A stretch of DNA of 64,000 bases from Tridacna crocea (Eukaryota > Mollusca > Bivalvia > Cardiida > Cardiidae), in assembly GCA_943736015.1 (NCBI GenBank), contig OX031072.1, positions 320,001 through 384,000 on the forward strand. The letters are read 5' to 3'. Both the position numbers and the translations under genes were made by a program. Shown here one piece after another: positions 36,908 through 49,621 of the stretch. Below the pieces are notes generated by a model that saw only the letters and a program-made list of their open reading frames with translations, had not been told where the DNA came from and ran no database searches. Position 1 is the first letter of the stretch. The number at the start of each line of letters is the position of its first letter.

Positions 36908-37471
36908 GTAAAGTGACTTCTTTTTTAGAGATTCAGAAATTACAGTTTTAACCCTTTGCCCTACGAAAACATGTTTTAATGACTTTAAGAGTGAAAGCCT
37001 TTAAAATCATTGTAGAGAAATCATATCCAGGTTGCCAGCATGTTCCTTTTTCCACGATGTTCTCTACCCTTTCAGTTGAAAATGCCGTCAATTCAGCCAC
37101 TCTAAATTTGTAGTTTGCAAAAGCTCCAGTCTACAAAGATTTGTAGTTCTCATAAATGGATTGAAGGAAAAAGAAGCGCAAAATGCACTTTTACCATTGT
37201 TGGTAGATGTCAGTGATTATAACTCCTTGTTTAAAGTTATGCATAGATCAGCTATACTATATTATCTCTATCACAAGCCCCTGAACTCAAAAGCTCCTCT
37301 ACCCAGCTGTATGCTTTAAAATGTCTTATGTATACTGTATATGTAAATACGTCCGAGATTAGCTATTGAGCTTCAATCAGCATGTGATTATCAGTATTTA
37401 AGCAATGCTACAAAGAAGTCATCATGTAATTTGATTATTTAACGGAATTTGGTAGTTCCACTGTTAGGTCT

Positions 37472-37655
37472 TGTAGTGTATTGATTTAGTGATATTAAGA
37501 CTACTTTAGGCATAGAAATTGTAACCTTTTCCTATTTGTATGTTCTGCACATGCGCAGACAGATTAAATTCGATGGCTGACCAACATGGTTGTTGTTTCC
37601 TTGTACAATGGTTAAATCCAGTTCATCCTACTCATGTGGTCTACGAAACATTATA
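37472..37655 (+). repeat. 5' LTR
   Basis: 184 bp, from TGTAGTG to ACATTATA. It carries 13 extra bases (tattgatttagtg) near its start compared with the 3' LTR, bounded by TAGTG repeats, so either this LTR gained or the 3' LTR lost one repeat interval. Confidence 0.93.
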
Positions 37656-37658
37656 AAT

Positions 37659-37669
37659 TGGCGACAAGG
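37659..37669 (+). promoter_or_regulatory. Primer-binding site
   Basis: TGGCGACAAGG starts three bases after the 5' LTR. TGG pairs with the CCA end of a tRNA, as expected for minus-strand priming. I cannot name the tRNA from the sequence. Confidence 0.7.
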
Positions 37670-37693
37670 ATAACTTTATTTGTTTTTCTGACG

Positions 37694-38971
37694 ATGGCTG
37701 CATTGATATCGACAGACGTTTCATCGATAGGTTGTTTTGACTGCCAAAACCAAACCGGAATTGCTGCTCGTTGGAAGAGATGGATACGTGCATTTGACTT
37801 GTATGCACATGGCAAAGGAATTGTCAACGCGGAACAGAAAAGGTCTTTACTTCTTCATACGGCGGGGATGGACGTTCAAGATATCTTTTATACACTTACA
37901 TTGGATGGAGAGGAAGGAGATGATGCTTTAGACATCGCTAAGAAGACCTTGGAAAACTATTTTACCCCACAGTCGAATGTTCCATTTGAGAGACATGAAT
38001 TCAGGGCAATGGCTCAAGAGCCTACAGAAATGATTGAACAGTTCGTTACACGATTGAGATTGACAGCAGAAACATGTGAATTCGATAACATGGATGAACA
38101 GATTCGTGATCAAATTATCGAAAAGTGTGCATCTAATCTATTACGGAGGAAACTGCTTGAGAAAGGAAGAACATTAAATCTTCAGCAACTCCGAGATATA
38201 GCAAGAGCTTTGGAAGACTCTGAAAGACAAGCAAGGTCCATAAAGGGAATTTGTGAAAATGTGAATAACATTTCAGTTGAGAAGTTTTCCCATAACAAAC
38301 CCAAAAGAAAGGGAAAAGGGAAACAAGAAAAATTGAAGCATGATGTCACCTGTTATAGTTGTGGTTATGAGGGCCATAAATCTAAAGATCCAAATTGTCC
38401 AGCAAAGGGAAAGAAATGTTGAAAATGTGGAAAAATAGGTCATTTTGAGGCAAAATGTAGGACGAAAATGGACAGAAAGAAAAGTGACAATCAGGTAAAA
38501 CAAGTTAGTCAGATTGAAACAGAAGACTATGCTTTTATCATAAGTCGGGTTACAGGCTCTGACAAATCGAATTGGACCATTGACATAGAATTGGGAGGTG
38601 TAATATTACCCATGATAGTCGATTCGGGAGCTAGTTGCAATGTTATTGGTCATGAGAACTGGGAGTTCCTGAAGTTGAAAAACATAGATTGTACCTCTTC
38701 AAAGGACAGGTTAAGCAAGTTATATGCTTACGGTTCACTGACGCCTTTACCTATTGCGGGTACTTTTACTACAGACGTCAAAGCCAATGGTATTAACCTA
38801 CATGTATATGACATACATTTCAAGGTGATTGAGGGTCAAGGACAATCATTACTAGGTCGTGATACTGCCATGAAGTTGAACTTACTGAGATTAGGCCCAG
38901 AACAGAGTGAGATCAATACAGTTTACAACCCGTCAAGTTCCATTTTAGGTGAATTTCCAGAATTGACTTAG
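37694..38971 (+). pseudogene. gag-protease part of the Ty3/Gypsy element, two stop codons
   Basis: I chose the ATG at 37694 (MAALIST) because the upstream in-frame start codon at 37634 lies inside the LTR. Gag reads through a capsid-like helical region to a zinc knuckle at 38351-38398 (C-x2-C-x4-H-x6-C). A second knuckle at 38417-38458 (C-x2-C-x4-H-x4-C) is broken by TGA at 38420-38422, and the same frame continues without other damage. The aspartic protease active site DSGA is at 38621-38632. A second stop, TAG at 38969-38971, again in the same frame, precedes the polymerase. Either stop could be a single point change. Readthrough of the TGA is conceivable, but its position inside a zinc knuckle makes a disabling mutation more likely. 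Confidence 0.88.
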
Positions 38972-41584
38972 GGATTCGGGAAGTTGAAAGACTTTAAACT
39001 CAAGATTCCAATAAATAAAACAGTAGATCCTGTTATACAGCCGATTAGACGTGTTCCTTACCAGATTCGTGCAAAGCTAGAAAAAAAACTCGATGAGCTT
39101 GAATCATTAGACATTACTGAGAAAGTGGAGGGTCCCACTGACTGGTTAAGCCCTGTGGTTGTTATACCTAAGAACAATAATGATGTACGCTTATGTGTTG
39201 ATATGCGATTAGCAAACAAGGCAGTTAAACGAGAGCGTTATCTTATTCCTACTGTGGATGAAGTAATCCAAGAGCTTAACAAGAGTAGTGTTTTCAGTCA
39301 AATTGATTTGAAAATGGGATATTTTCAAATTGAGCTGGATGGAAACTCTCGAAACATTACTACTTTCGGAATGCACAAGGGTCCATATCGATACAAAAGA
39401 TTGATTATGGGAATTTCTTGCGCTCCGGAAATGTACCAGAAATGTCTGCAACAAATATTGCAAGAATGTGAAGGTGCTCATAATATCTTAGATGATATTA
39501 TCATTCATGGTTCCACTCAGTCTGAACATGATGAAAGGTTAAAAAATGTTCTACATGTGTTGAAAGACAAAGGTTTGACTGTTAATCCTTTGAAATGTGA
39601 ATTTAACATGTCAAAGTTAGCATGTATGGGTCATATTTTAAGTGCTAGAGGTATTTCCCCATCAGAGGCCAAAGTGAAGTCTGTTATTGAAGCACGAGAA
39701 CCTAAGACTGTTTCAGAAGTAAAGAGTTTTTTGGGTCTCGTAACATACAGTTCCAGGTACATTCCTGACTTTTCCACTGTATCAGAACCTCTACGCAGAC
39801 TGACAAGGAAAAATGCATCTTTTCATTGGGGTTCAGAGCAACAAGAATCTTTTGATAAGTTGAAACTTTTATTGTCTAATGCTGAAACATTAGGTTATTT
39901 TGATGTAAATGCTGAAACCCAAGTTATTTCAGATGCTTCACCAGTTGGGCTAGGTGCTGTACTTGTACAAAAGCAGAATAATGAGCATAGTGTCATAGCA
40001 TATGTATCCAGAAGCTTATCTGATATTGAAAGAAGATGTTCTCAGACTGAAAAAGAGGTGTTAGGTCTTGTTTGGGCTTGCGAAAGGTTTCATCCATATA
40101 TCTACGGTGCAGAGTTTGAGTTGGTGACCGATCACAAACCCTTGGAATTTATCTTTTCTCCACGCTCCAAGCCTAGTGCCCGTATTGAAAGATGGGTTTT
40201 ACGTATGCAACCCTACACATACACTGTACGCTATTTTAAGGGTAGGTCAAATATTGCCGACGCATTATCAAGGCTATTGCCTGAGACGGAGAATGATGAG
40301 TCTATTCTAAATATAGAACAAGCTTACATAAGATTCCTGGCAGAAAATGCATCTTCATCTGCCATGACGACTCGTGAAATTGAAAGAGCTTCAGATGAAG
40401 ACTCTGAATTACGAAGTGTAAGAGATTGTCTTTTACATGGAAGCTGGTATCAGTTAGAGAACAAGCAGTTCCTGACTATTCGATCAGAATTAAGTGCTAT
40501 AGGCAAATTAGTATTGCGGGGTACCCGTATAGTCATACCCCAAAGTCTTCGTAGTCGTACGTTAGAATTAGCACACGAGGGTCATCCTGGTATTGTAAAC
40601 ATGAAGAAAACCTTACATACAAAGGTATGGTGGCCAAATATCAACAATGATGTTGAGAAGTACTGTAAAAGTTGTCATGATTGTCAATTAGTGTCACAAT
40701 TTACCAAACCTGAACCGATGATACGTACTGAAATGCCAACAGGTCCATGGCAATATTTAGCAGCAGACATGCTTGGTCCTTTACCCAGTAATGAATATAT
40801 TTTAGTTGTAATTGACTACTATAGCAGATATTTCAAAATAGAAATTCTGAAGTCGACAACCTCAAGCAGCATTATTCAAGCTATGAATAAGTTTTTTTCA
40901 ATACATGGATTGCCAAATTTCTTAAGAACAGATAATGCTACAAATTTCACAAGTGATGTTTTCCAATCTTTTTTGAAAAGTAATGGTATTCGCCATGTTC
41001 GAAATACACCTTTATGGCCGCAGGCTAATGGTGAAGTAAAGAGACAAAATCGTTCCTTATTGAAACGTATTCGCATAGCACATTCAAGTGGTAGAGACTG
41101 GAAAACTGATTTACAAACATATTTGTTAGCATATAGATCAACACCACGTAATACCACTGGAATGAGTCCAGCAGAACTGTTATTTGGTAGAAAGATAAAG
41201 ACTAAAATTCCTGATATTGAAAATTTAAGGAATGAAAATATTGAAGTCAGAGATCGAGATTCAGAGAAGAAGGGTGAAGGTAAATTATATGCAGACATGA
41301 AAAGAAATGCAGTACAGAGTAATTTGAAAATTGGTGACAAGGTACATGTATTGGTAAGACAGGACAGACAGAATAAGCTGTCTACCCCGTTTTATCCTAA
41401 AACTTTCACTGTTGTGGACAAAAAAGGGAATAGTGTCCAAATTGAATCACAAGCAGGTTCATTGTACAAACGTAATATTACTCATGTAAAAAAGTATGTT
41501 GATCGGGACAACTCAAAAGTTCAAGTTTCACTGATCAAGAGATTGTGGTGCCATATCAGGAGATATTTCCTTCTGAGGGAGTGA
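38972..41584 (+). pseudogene. pol (reverse transcriptase, RNase H, integrase) of the Ty3/Gypsy element
   Basis: Continues the gag-protease frame. Reverse transcriptase shows the FSQIDLKMGYFQI segment and the active-site box NILDD at 39482-39496. RNase H has ISDAS (Asp codon 39932) and TDHKPLEF near 40127. Integrase has an HHCC zinc domain (AHEGHPG to CHDCQ, about 40570-40690), then catalytic Asp codons at 40766 and 40931. At the spacing where the family has the catalytic Glu, just after NGEV, this copy has Lys (codon 41039-41041), so the integrase is expected to be inactive. The frame ends at 41584, and the tail continues in another frame. Confidence 0.92.
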
Positions 41585-41757
41585 TATCACATGATTTGGA
41601 ACCAAGTTCTCCGAAACAAAAAGAAGGATTAGGGAGATTAGTGGAAACGCCTAAGTCTAAGTCGAGTTCCATTCAAACAAATGAATCGACTGTAGCAAGT
41701 CGTCCTGTGAGAGCAAGGAAATTGCCTGAAAAATTAAGAGATTTTGTACTCGAGTGA
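41521..41757 (+). pseudogene. Frameshifted C-terminal tail of integrase
   Basis: In the frame one base off from pol, the sequence reads on through SRPVRARKLPEKLRDFVLE to a TGA at 41755. A basic RPVRxRxxPxxLxD-like end is common at integrase C-termini in this superfamily. The shift lies around 41515-41545 and corresponds to one missing base in this copy. A natural frameshift cannot be excluded, but two stops and a lost catalytic residue favour decay. Confidence 0.75.
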
Positions 41758-42060
41758 GTTGAGATTTACCGGTACATGTAAGATTTTTCTGTTTGAAACA
41801 CAGCTTAAAGTTTTTGCCATGTTATAGTCAAAGGTATTGACTAGAGGGTTTTGTTATGATTATCTAGGTAAGATTTATTAAGTACATTTATCTAGAAGTA
41901 CCAATTTTACCAATGTAAGTATTACTTTGGCATTCCGAAATTGCAGTAGAAATCCTTGGGAAAGACTTGTATAGTTAAGGAATATATAATCCAGTGTATA
42001 AATATTTTCTGTGAATTACTCAGATAAAATACTAATAGTGTATTACAATAAAGCCACTCT

Positions 42061-42074
42061 GAGAAAAGAAGGGA
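42061..42074 (+). promoter_or_regulatory. Polypurine tract
   Basis: gagaaaagaaggga, all purines, directly abuts the 3' LTR. This is the expected primer site for plus-strand DNA synthesis. Confidence 0.85.
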
Positions 42075-42245
42075 TGTAGTGATATTAAGACTACTTTAGG
42101 CATAGAAATTGTAACCTTTTCCTATTTGTATGTTCTGCACATGTGCAGACAGATTAAATTCGATGACTGACCAACATGGTTGTCGTTTCCTTGTACAATG
42201 GTTAAATCCAGTTCATCCTACTCATGTGGTCTACGAAACATTATA
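42075..42245 (+). repeat. 3' LTR
   Basis: 171 bp with the same ends as the 5' LTR. Three substitutions separate the two copies (in acatgYgcag, cgatgRctg and tgttgtY-type positions). Confidence 0.93.
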
Positions 42246-42759
42246 GGTCTGGTGGGGTAACTTGAATATTACTGACACTTTACAACACAATGTTCAGTTT
42301 AAACGACCCTAGAGGAATATTCTTTTTATTACTACTTACCAAACAACACAATTTAAGGCTAGCCCAAATATAAAGCATTTGCAGACGACAATATTAATGT
42401 GAATTAAACATTAAAATGGGATTTGGGAAGGGTAGAAAACATTAAGGGAAAAGGAGAAGATGCTGAAAAGAAGAAAATGATGGTTACCAGCATTTTTTCT
42501 CCTTTCCCACAAAGTTTTCAAAAAGCTTTTTCCTCAGGATGGTGAAAAGGTTTCTTTGAGCGGTAAAGGGTTAAAACATTGTGGAAGATGAAGAAAACAC
42601 TTGTCGTCTTTTCCCCTCAATGTTTCCTACACTCTCAAGGTCATATACCATTATTTAACCCGCTTGTAAATTGTCGTTTGATATACTTTCAATTGGGCAA
42701 GTATTGATACTTTTTATATAGCAATGAGTTAACTACATGTCGCTTTTTATTTATTACAG

Positions 42760-42810
42760 GGAGTGAACGCTTCTCCACCGAATACAAACAGTGAAAGTGA
42801 CAGGCTTTCG
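42760..42810 (+). CDS. TNFR tail exon, repeat copy 5 (51 nt)
   Basis: Identical in sequence to copy 4 over the exon. Acceptor ttattacag, donor |gtaaag. It is the first exon copy after the LTR retrotransposon; removing the 4.78 kb insertion brings copies 4 and 5 to the short spacing class. Confidence 0.8.
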
Positions 42811-43545
42811 GTAAAGTGACTTCTTTTTTAGAGATTCAGAAATTACAGTTTTAACCCTTTGCCCTACGAAAACATGTTTTAATGACTTTAAGAGAGAAAG
42901 CCTTTAAAACCATTGTAGAGAAATCATATTCAGGTTACCAGCATTTTCCTTTTTCCAGAATGTTCACTACCCTTTCGGTTAAAAATGCCATCAATTCAGC
43001 CACTCTAAATTTGTAGTTTGCAAAAGCTTCCAGTTTGGAGGAGTCTAAAATTTTCTTGTTTTGTAGATATTTAAACCTTTTGTTACCTTGAATCATGTTT
43101 CATAAAACTGAAATAATTTTACTCCAAAATATTTGATATTAAAATCAAATTACAGTTAAAGGAAGTCTAAGAAAAAAGTTGATCTTTGTTATTCTCCAAT
43201 CCCCCAGAGACTTATAGTTCTCATAAATTAATTGTGTCCCTGAAGGAAAAAGAAGCGCAAATTGCACTTTCACCCTTGTTAGCAGATGAGGTAGTCTAAG
43301 AAAACAGTTGATATTTGATATTTTCCTGTCCTACAGAGATTTATAATTATCATAAATGGATTGTTTCATACAAGGAAAGAAAAAAGAGCAAAATGCACTG
43401 GCATTTTTGGCAGATGAGGTTATAAATACTTATCAGTAATTATAACTCCTTGCTGATAGTCAAACATAGATCAGTTCTACTACATTACCTCTTTTATAAA
43501 CCCCTGAAATCAAAAAACCCTTTACCAAATGTGCAGCTGTAACCT

Positions 43546-44100
43546 TTAAAGGGGATTGAGGTTTCTCACATCTCACCAAATTAAAGAATATATATATCAC
43601 TGAAATTTATATGAAAAATCAATACAAATCATCAATAATTATGAATCATAAAATTACACAAACAATTCTTTCGATGGCATTCCCTTAAAAAGCTACGTAG
43701 CCTCTTAAACTATTTTAAGATTTCGCTCCACAAATTAAAAAAAAGCCGCGATTGTGGGCATGTTAAGTGATTGCCACGTGACTAATGATGCTTTGAAATT
43801 TGCATAACATAACAAACATATTATTATTTTCCATAATGTCTTCTTCGGGCGCGATGTTTGAGGATTAATTTGTGTAGTTTTGGTATGTAAATGAGCCAGA
43901 TGCTCATCTACAAACAGACCGTGTTTCCCGTCGATGTCAACCTGGGCTGTATTAAATCTCAAATTTCTCATGTTGTCGGATGGTTTTTGACTACTGGGGT
44001 TTTTTGTATGACAATTATAAGGCATGGGGAATATAAGGATCGATATTTTTTTTTGTCCTTTTGTAAAATTTCGTGCCAAAGTCTGAAGGGTCACCTTTAA
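43546..44100 (+). mobile_element. Family K element in array long unit 3
   Basis: TTAA at both ends; co-amplified with the exon unit. Confidence 0.8.
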
Positions 44101-45478
44101 AATGTCTATGCATACAGTGAATATTAATAAGTCCAAGATTAGTCATTAAGCCATTTATCCCATATGTTGCCCCAAAACGGGTTTTCTGCCTAATAAGCCT
44201 TTGAGTCATCAATAAATGATGACTTTAACAGGGGATGTGTTATGGAAGACCACTCCTTCATGCATGGCTTTGTCCCGATATAAATGCAATACCTGACAAC
44301 TGCATTAGGGAGATATCTCTTAAGCTCAGTGGTTATGGTATTGGTCTTTTTAGTCTCGAAAAACGAGTATATTATTTTGTCCGCATGGGTTCGAATTGCG
44401 ACAGGTGCGGTTTTTATTTCAGCTATACATTTGTTCATTGGTTTCTTTTGTAAAGGAGTTTGTTCGTAAGACATATGAGAAATTACTTGCCAGCATTTAT
44501 GACTGCTTGCGGATAGTCAAATGGGTCAACTATGCTGTATAACCCGTCTATCATAAGCCCCTAGACTCAAAAGCTCCTGCACTCAATGTACAGCTGAAAA
44601 CTTAAGAATTTTTATGTATATTGTGGTTATTATGCTCAAATAAGTCTGAAATCATTTTGACAAAGGAAGGACTAGTAATTGCTCATTTTGTCAATAAGAG
44701 TCTGCTACAAAACAGAAATAATTCCATGACAAATGTCAAAGTGGTAGACTGTTACATGGATTGTCAAAAAAGCCTCATGTTAGATGCCCTGAAATTACAA
44801 CTCAGTTAGCAAAGAACTTTATTTACTGTAAACTTGTCAGGTTACAATCCACTTAAATCAGCATATTATTATCACTTTATCAGTACTTAAGCAATGCTAC
44901 AAAGAAGTCATCATAAAATTTGATAACCTAGGATGATATTCCCAGATTATTATTAAACTGTTAGGTCTGGTGGGGTAACTTGAATATTACTGACACTTTA
45001 TAACACAATGTTCAGTTTAAATGACCCTAGAGGAAAATGTTTTTTTTTTTCTACTTACCAAACGACATAATTTAAGGCTAGTCCAAATATAAAGCATTTG
45101 CAGACGACAATATTAATGTGAATTAAACACTAAAATGGGATTTGGGAAGGGTAGAAAACATGAAGGGAAAAGGAGAAGATGCTGAAAAGAAGAAAATGAT
45201 GGTTACCAGCATTTTTTCTCCTTTCCCACAAAGTTTTCAAAAAGCTTTTTCCTCAGGATGGTGAAAAGGTTTCTTTGAGCGGTAAAGGGTTAAAACATTG
45301 TGGAAGATGAAGAAAACACTTGTCGTCTTTTCCCCTCAATGTTTCCTACACTCTCAAGATCATATACCATTATTTAACCCGCTTGTAAATTGTTGTTTGA
45401 TATACTTTCAATTGGGCAAGTATTGATACTTTTTATATAGCAATGAGTTAACTACATGTCGCTTTTTATTTATTACAG

Positions 45479-45529
45479 GGAGTGAACGCTTCTCCACCGA
45501 ATACAAACAGTGAAAGTGACAGGCTTTCG
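45479..45529 (+). CDS. TNFR tail exon, repeat copy 6 (51 nt)
   Basis: Same exon sequence as copies 4 and 5 (SESDRLS with CTTTCG ending). Splice sites are intact. The spacing to copy 7 is 1422 bp, the short class with no later insertion, which makes this interval the cleanest representative of the short unit. Confidence 0.8.
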
Positions 45530-46900
45530 GTAAAGTGACTTCTTTTTTAGAGATTCAGAAATTACAGTTTTAACCCTTTGCCCTACGAAAACATGTTTTA
45601 ATGACTTTAAGAGAGAAAGCCTTTAAAATCATTGTAGAGAAATCATATCCAGGTTGCCAGCATGTTCCTTTTTCCACGATGTTCTCTACCCTTTCAGTTG
45701 AAAATGCCGTCAATTCAGCCACTCTAAATTTGTAGTTTGCAATAGCTCCAGTTTGGAGGAGTCTAAAATTTTCTTGTTTTGTAAATATTTAAACATTTTG
45801 TCACCTTGAATCTTGTCTCATAAAATTGAAACAGTTTTACTCCAAAACATTTGATTTTAAAATGAAATTACAGTTAAAGGCTGTCTAAGAAAAAAAGTTG
45901 ATTTTTGTTATTCTCCAGTCCTACACAGATTTAAAGTTCTCATAAATGAATTGTGTCCCTGAAATAGAAGTGCAAATTACACTTTCACCCTTGTTAGCAG
46001 ATGAGGTAGTCTAAGAAAAAAGTTGATATTTGATATTTTCCTGTCCTACAAAGATTTGTAGTTCTCATAAATGGATTGAAGGAAAAAGAAGCACAAAATG
46101 CACTTTTACCATTGTTGGTAGATGTCAGTGATTATAACTCCTTGTTTAAAGTTATGCATAGATCAGCTATACTATATTATCTCTATCACAAGCCCCTGAA
46201 CTCAAAAGCTCCTCTACCCAGCTGTATGCTTTAAAATGTCTTATGTATACTGTATATGTAAATACGTCCGAGATTAGCTATTGAGCTTCAATCAGCATGT
46301 GCATGATTATCAGTATTTAAGCAATGCTACAAAGAAGTCATCATGTAATTTGATTATTAAACGGAATTTGGTAGTTCCACTGTTAGGTCTGGTGGGGTAA
46401 CTTGAATATTACTGACACTTTACAACACAATGTTCAGTTTAAACGACCCTAGAGGAAAATGGTTTCTTTTTACTACTTACCAAACGACATAATTTAAGGC
46501 TAGTCCAAATATAAAGCATTTGCAGACGACAATATTAATGTGAATTAAACACTAAAATGGGATTTGGGAAGGGTAGAAAACATGAAGGGAAAAGGAGAAG
46601 ATGCTGAAAAGAAGAAAATGATGGTGACCAGCATTTTTTCTCCTTTCCCACAAAGTTTTCAAAAAGCTTTTTCCTCAGGATGGTGAAAAGGTTTCTTTGA
46701 GCGGTAAAGGGTTAAAACATTGTGGAAGATGAAGAAAACACTTGTCGTCTTTTCCCCTCAATGTTTCCTACACTCTCAAGATGATATACCATTATTTAAC
46801 CAGCTTATAAATTGTCGTTTGATATACTTTCAATTGGGCAAGTATTGATACTTTATATATAGCAATGAGTTAACTACATGTCGCTTTTTATTTATTACAG

Positions 46901-46951
46901 GGAGTGAACGCTTCTCCACCGAATACAAACAGTGAAAGTGACAGGCTATCG
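46901..46951 (+). CDS. TNFR tail exon, repeat copy 7 (51 nt)
   Basis: Encodes the same 17 residues as copies 4-6 but with CTATCG instead of CTTTCG at the end. It thus combines the Asp-14 codon of the later copies with the codon ending of copies 1-3, which hints at gene conversion or an intermediate in the expansion. Splice sites intact. Confidence 0.8.
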
Positions 46952-47686
46952 GTAAAGTGACTTCTTTTTTAGAGATTCAGAAATTACAGCTTTAACCCTT
47001 TGCCTTACGAAAACATGTTTTAATGACTTTAAGAGAGAAAGCCTTTAAAACCATTGTAGAGAAATCATATTCAGGTTACCAGCATTTTTCTTTTTCCAGA
47101 ATGTTCACTACCCTTTCGGTTAAAAATGCCATCAATTCAGCCACTCTAAATTTGTAGTTTGCAAAAGCTTCCAGTTTGGAGGAGTCTAAAATTTTCTTGT
47201 TTTGTAGATATTTAAACCTTTTGTTACCTTGAATCATGTTTCATAAAACTGAAATAATTTTACTCCAAAATATTTGATATTAAAATTAAATTACAGTTAA
47301 AGGAAGTCTAAGAAAAAAGTTGATCTTTGTTATTCTCCAATCCCCCAGAGACTTATAGTTCTCATAAATTAATTGTGTCCCTGAAGGAAAAAGAAGCGCA
47401 AATTGCACTTTCACCCTTGTTAGCAGATGAGGTAGTCTAAGAAAACAGTTGATATTTGATATTTTCCTGTCCTACAGAGATTTATAATTATCATAAATGG
47501 ATTGTTTCATACAAGGAAAGAAAAAAGAGCAAAATGCACTGGCATTGTTGGCAGATGAGGTTATAAATACTTATCAGTAATTATAACTCCTTGCTGATAG
47601 TCAAACATAGATCAGTTCTACTACATTACCTCTTTTATAAACCCCTGAAATCAAAAAACCCTTGTACTAAATGTGCAGCTGTAACC

Positions 47687-48244
47687 TTTGAAGGGGATTT
47701 AGGTTTCTCACATCTCACCAAATTAAAGAATATATATATCACTGAAATTTATATGAAAAATCAATACAAATCATCAATAATTATGAATCATAAAATTACA
47801 CAAACAATTCTTTCGATGGCATTCCCTTAAAAGGCTACGTAGCCTCTTAAACTATTTTAAGATTTCGCTCCACAAATTAAAAAAAAGCCGCGATTGTGGG
47901 TATGTTAAGTGATTGCCACGTGACTAATGACGCTTTGAAATTTGCATAACATAACAAACTACATTAATTATTTTCCATAATGTCTTCTTCGGGCGCGATG
48001 TTTGAGGATTAATTTGTGTAGTTTTGGTATGTAAATGAGCCAGATGCTCATCTACAAACAGACCGTGTTTCCCGTTGATGTCAACCTGGGCTGTATTAAA
48101 TCTCTAATTTCTCATGTTGTCGGATGGTTTTTGACTACTGGGGTTTTATGTATGACAATTATAAGGCCTGGGGAATATAAGGATAGATATTTTTTTTTGT
48201 CCTTTTGTAAAATTTTGTGCCAAAGTCTGAAGGGTCACCTTTAA
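47687..48244 (+). mobile_element. Family K element in array long unit 4
   Basis: The left TTAA has become TTGA; otherwise like the other co-amplified copies. Confidence 0.75.
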
Positions 48245-49621
48245 AATGTCTATGCATACTGTGAATATTAATAAGTCCGAGATTAGTCATTAAGCCATTA
48301 ATCCCATATGTTGCCCCAAAACGGGTTTTCTGCCTAATAAGCCTTTGAGTCATCAATAAATGATGACTTTAACAGGGGATGTGTTATGGAAGACCACTCC
48401 TTCATGCATGGCTTTGTCCCGATATAAATGTAATACCTGACAACTGCATTAGAGAGATATCTCTTAAGCTCAGTGGTTATGGTATTGGTCTTTTTAGTCT
48501 CGAAAAACGAGTATATTACTTTGTCCGCATGGGTTCGAATTGCGACAGTTGCAGTTTTTATTTCAGCTATACATTTGTTCATTGGTTTCTTTTGTAAAGG
48601 AGTTTGTTCGTAAGACATATGAGAAATTACTTGCCAGCATTTATGACTGCTTGCGGATAGTCAAATGGGTCAACTATGCTGTATAACCCGTCTATCATAA
48701 GCCCCTAGACTCAAAAACTCCTGCACCCAATGTACAGCTGAAAACTTTAGAATTTTTATGTATATTGTGATTATTATGCTCAAATAAGTCTGAAATCATT
48801 TTGACAAAGGAAGGACTAGTATTTGCTCATTTTGTCAATAAGAGTCTGCTACAAAACAGAAATAATTCCATGACAAATGTCAAAGTGGTAGACTGTTACA
48901 TGGATTGTCAAAAAAGCCTCATGTTAGATGCCCTGAAATTACAACTCAGTTAGCAAAGAACTTTATTTACTGTAAACTTGTCAGATTACAATCCACTTAA
49001 ATCAGCATATTATTATCACTTTATCAGTACTTAAGCAATGCTACAAAGAAGTCATCATAAAATTTGATAACCTAGGATGATATTCCCAGATTATTATTAA
49101 ACTGTTAGGTCTGGTGGGGTAACTTGAATATTACTGACACTTTATAACACAATGTTCAGTTTAAATGACCCTAGAGGAAAATGTTTTTTTTTTTTACTAC
49201 TTACCAAACGACATAATTTAAGGCTAGTCCAAATATAAAGCATTTGCAGATGACAATATTAATGTGAATTAAACACTAAAATGGGATTTGGGAAGGGTAG
49301 AAAAGAAGGGAAAAGGAGAAGATGCTGAAAAGAAGAAAATGATGGTTACCAGTATTTTTTCTCCTTTCCCACAAAGTTTTCAAAAAGCTTTTTCCTCAGG
49401 ATGGTGAAAAAGTTTCTTTGAGCGGTAAAGGGTTAAAACATTGTGGAAGATGAAGAAAACACTTGTCGTCTTTTCCCCTCAATGTTTCCTACACTCTCAA
49501 GATCATATACCATTATTTAACCCGCTTGTAAATTGTCGTTTGATATACTTTCAATTGGGCAAGTATTGATACTTTATATATAGCAATGAGTTAACTACAT
49601 GTCGCTTTTTATTTATTACAG

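Larger units (their letters stand above)
37472..42245 (+). mobile_element. Ty3/Gypsy LTR retrotransposon in the TNFR array, 4774 bp
   Basis: Complete structure: 5' LTR 37472-37655, primer-binding site at 37659, one long Gag-Pro-Pol frame, polypurine tract, and 3' LTR 42075-42245. The 5-bp duplication GGTCT flanks it (37467-37471 and 42246-42250), and paralogous units without the element read ttaggtctggtggggtaac across the site, confirming the insertion point. The domain order protease, reverse transcriptase, RNase H, integrase defines Ty3/Gypsy; there is no env-like frame. The LTRs differ at three positions over 171 bp plus one 13-bp indel, so insertion was fairly recent and after the exon-array expansion. 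Confidence 0.95.

Noticed and set aside
37634..37693. Upstream in-frame ATG for gag
   Set aside because: It lies within the 5' LTR and primer-binding region; the ATG at 37694 is the sensible start.
29521..48618. 94-codon minus-strand frame and 72-codon plus-strand frame conserved in four copies
   Set aside because: Identity is explained by recent duplication of the array unit, the frames overlap on opposite strands, and they lie over a tRNA-like SINE segment.
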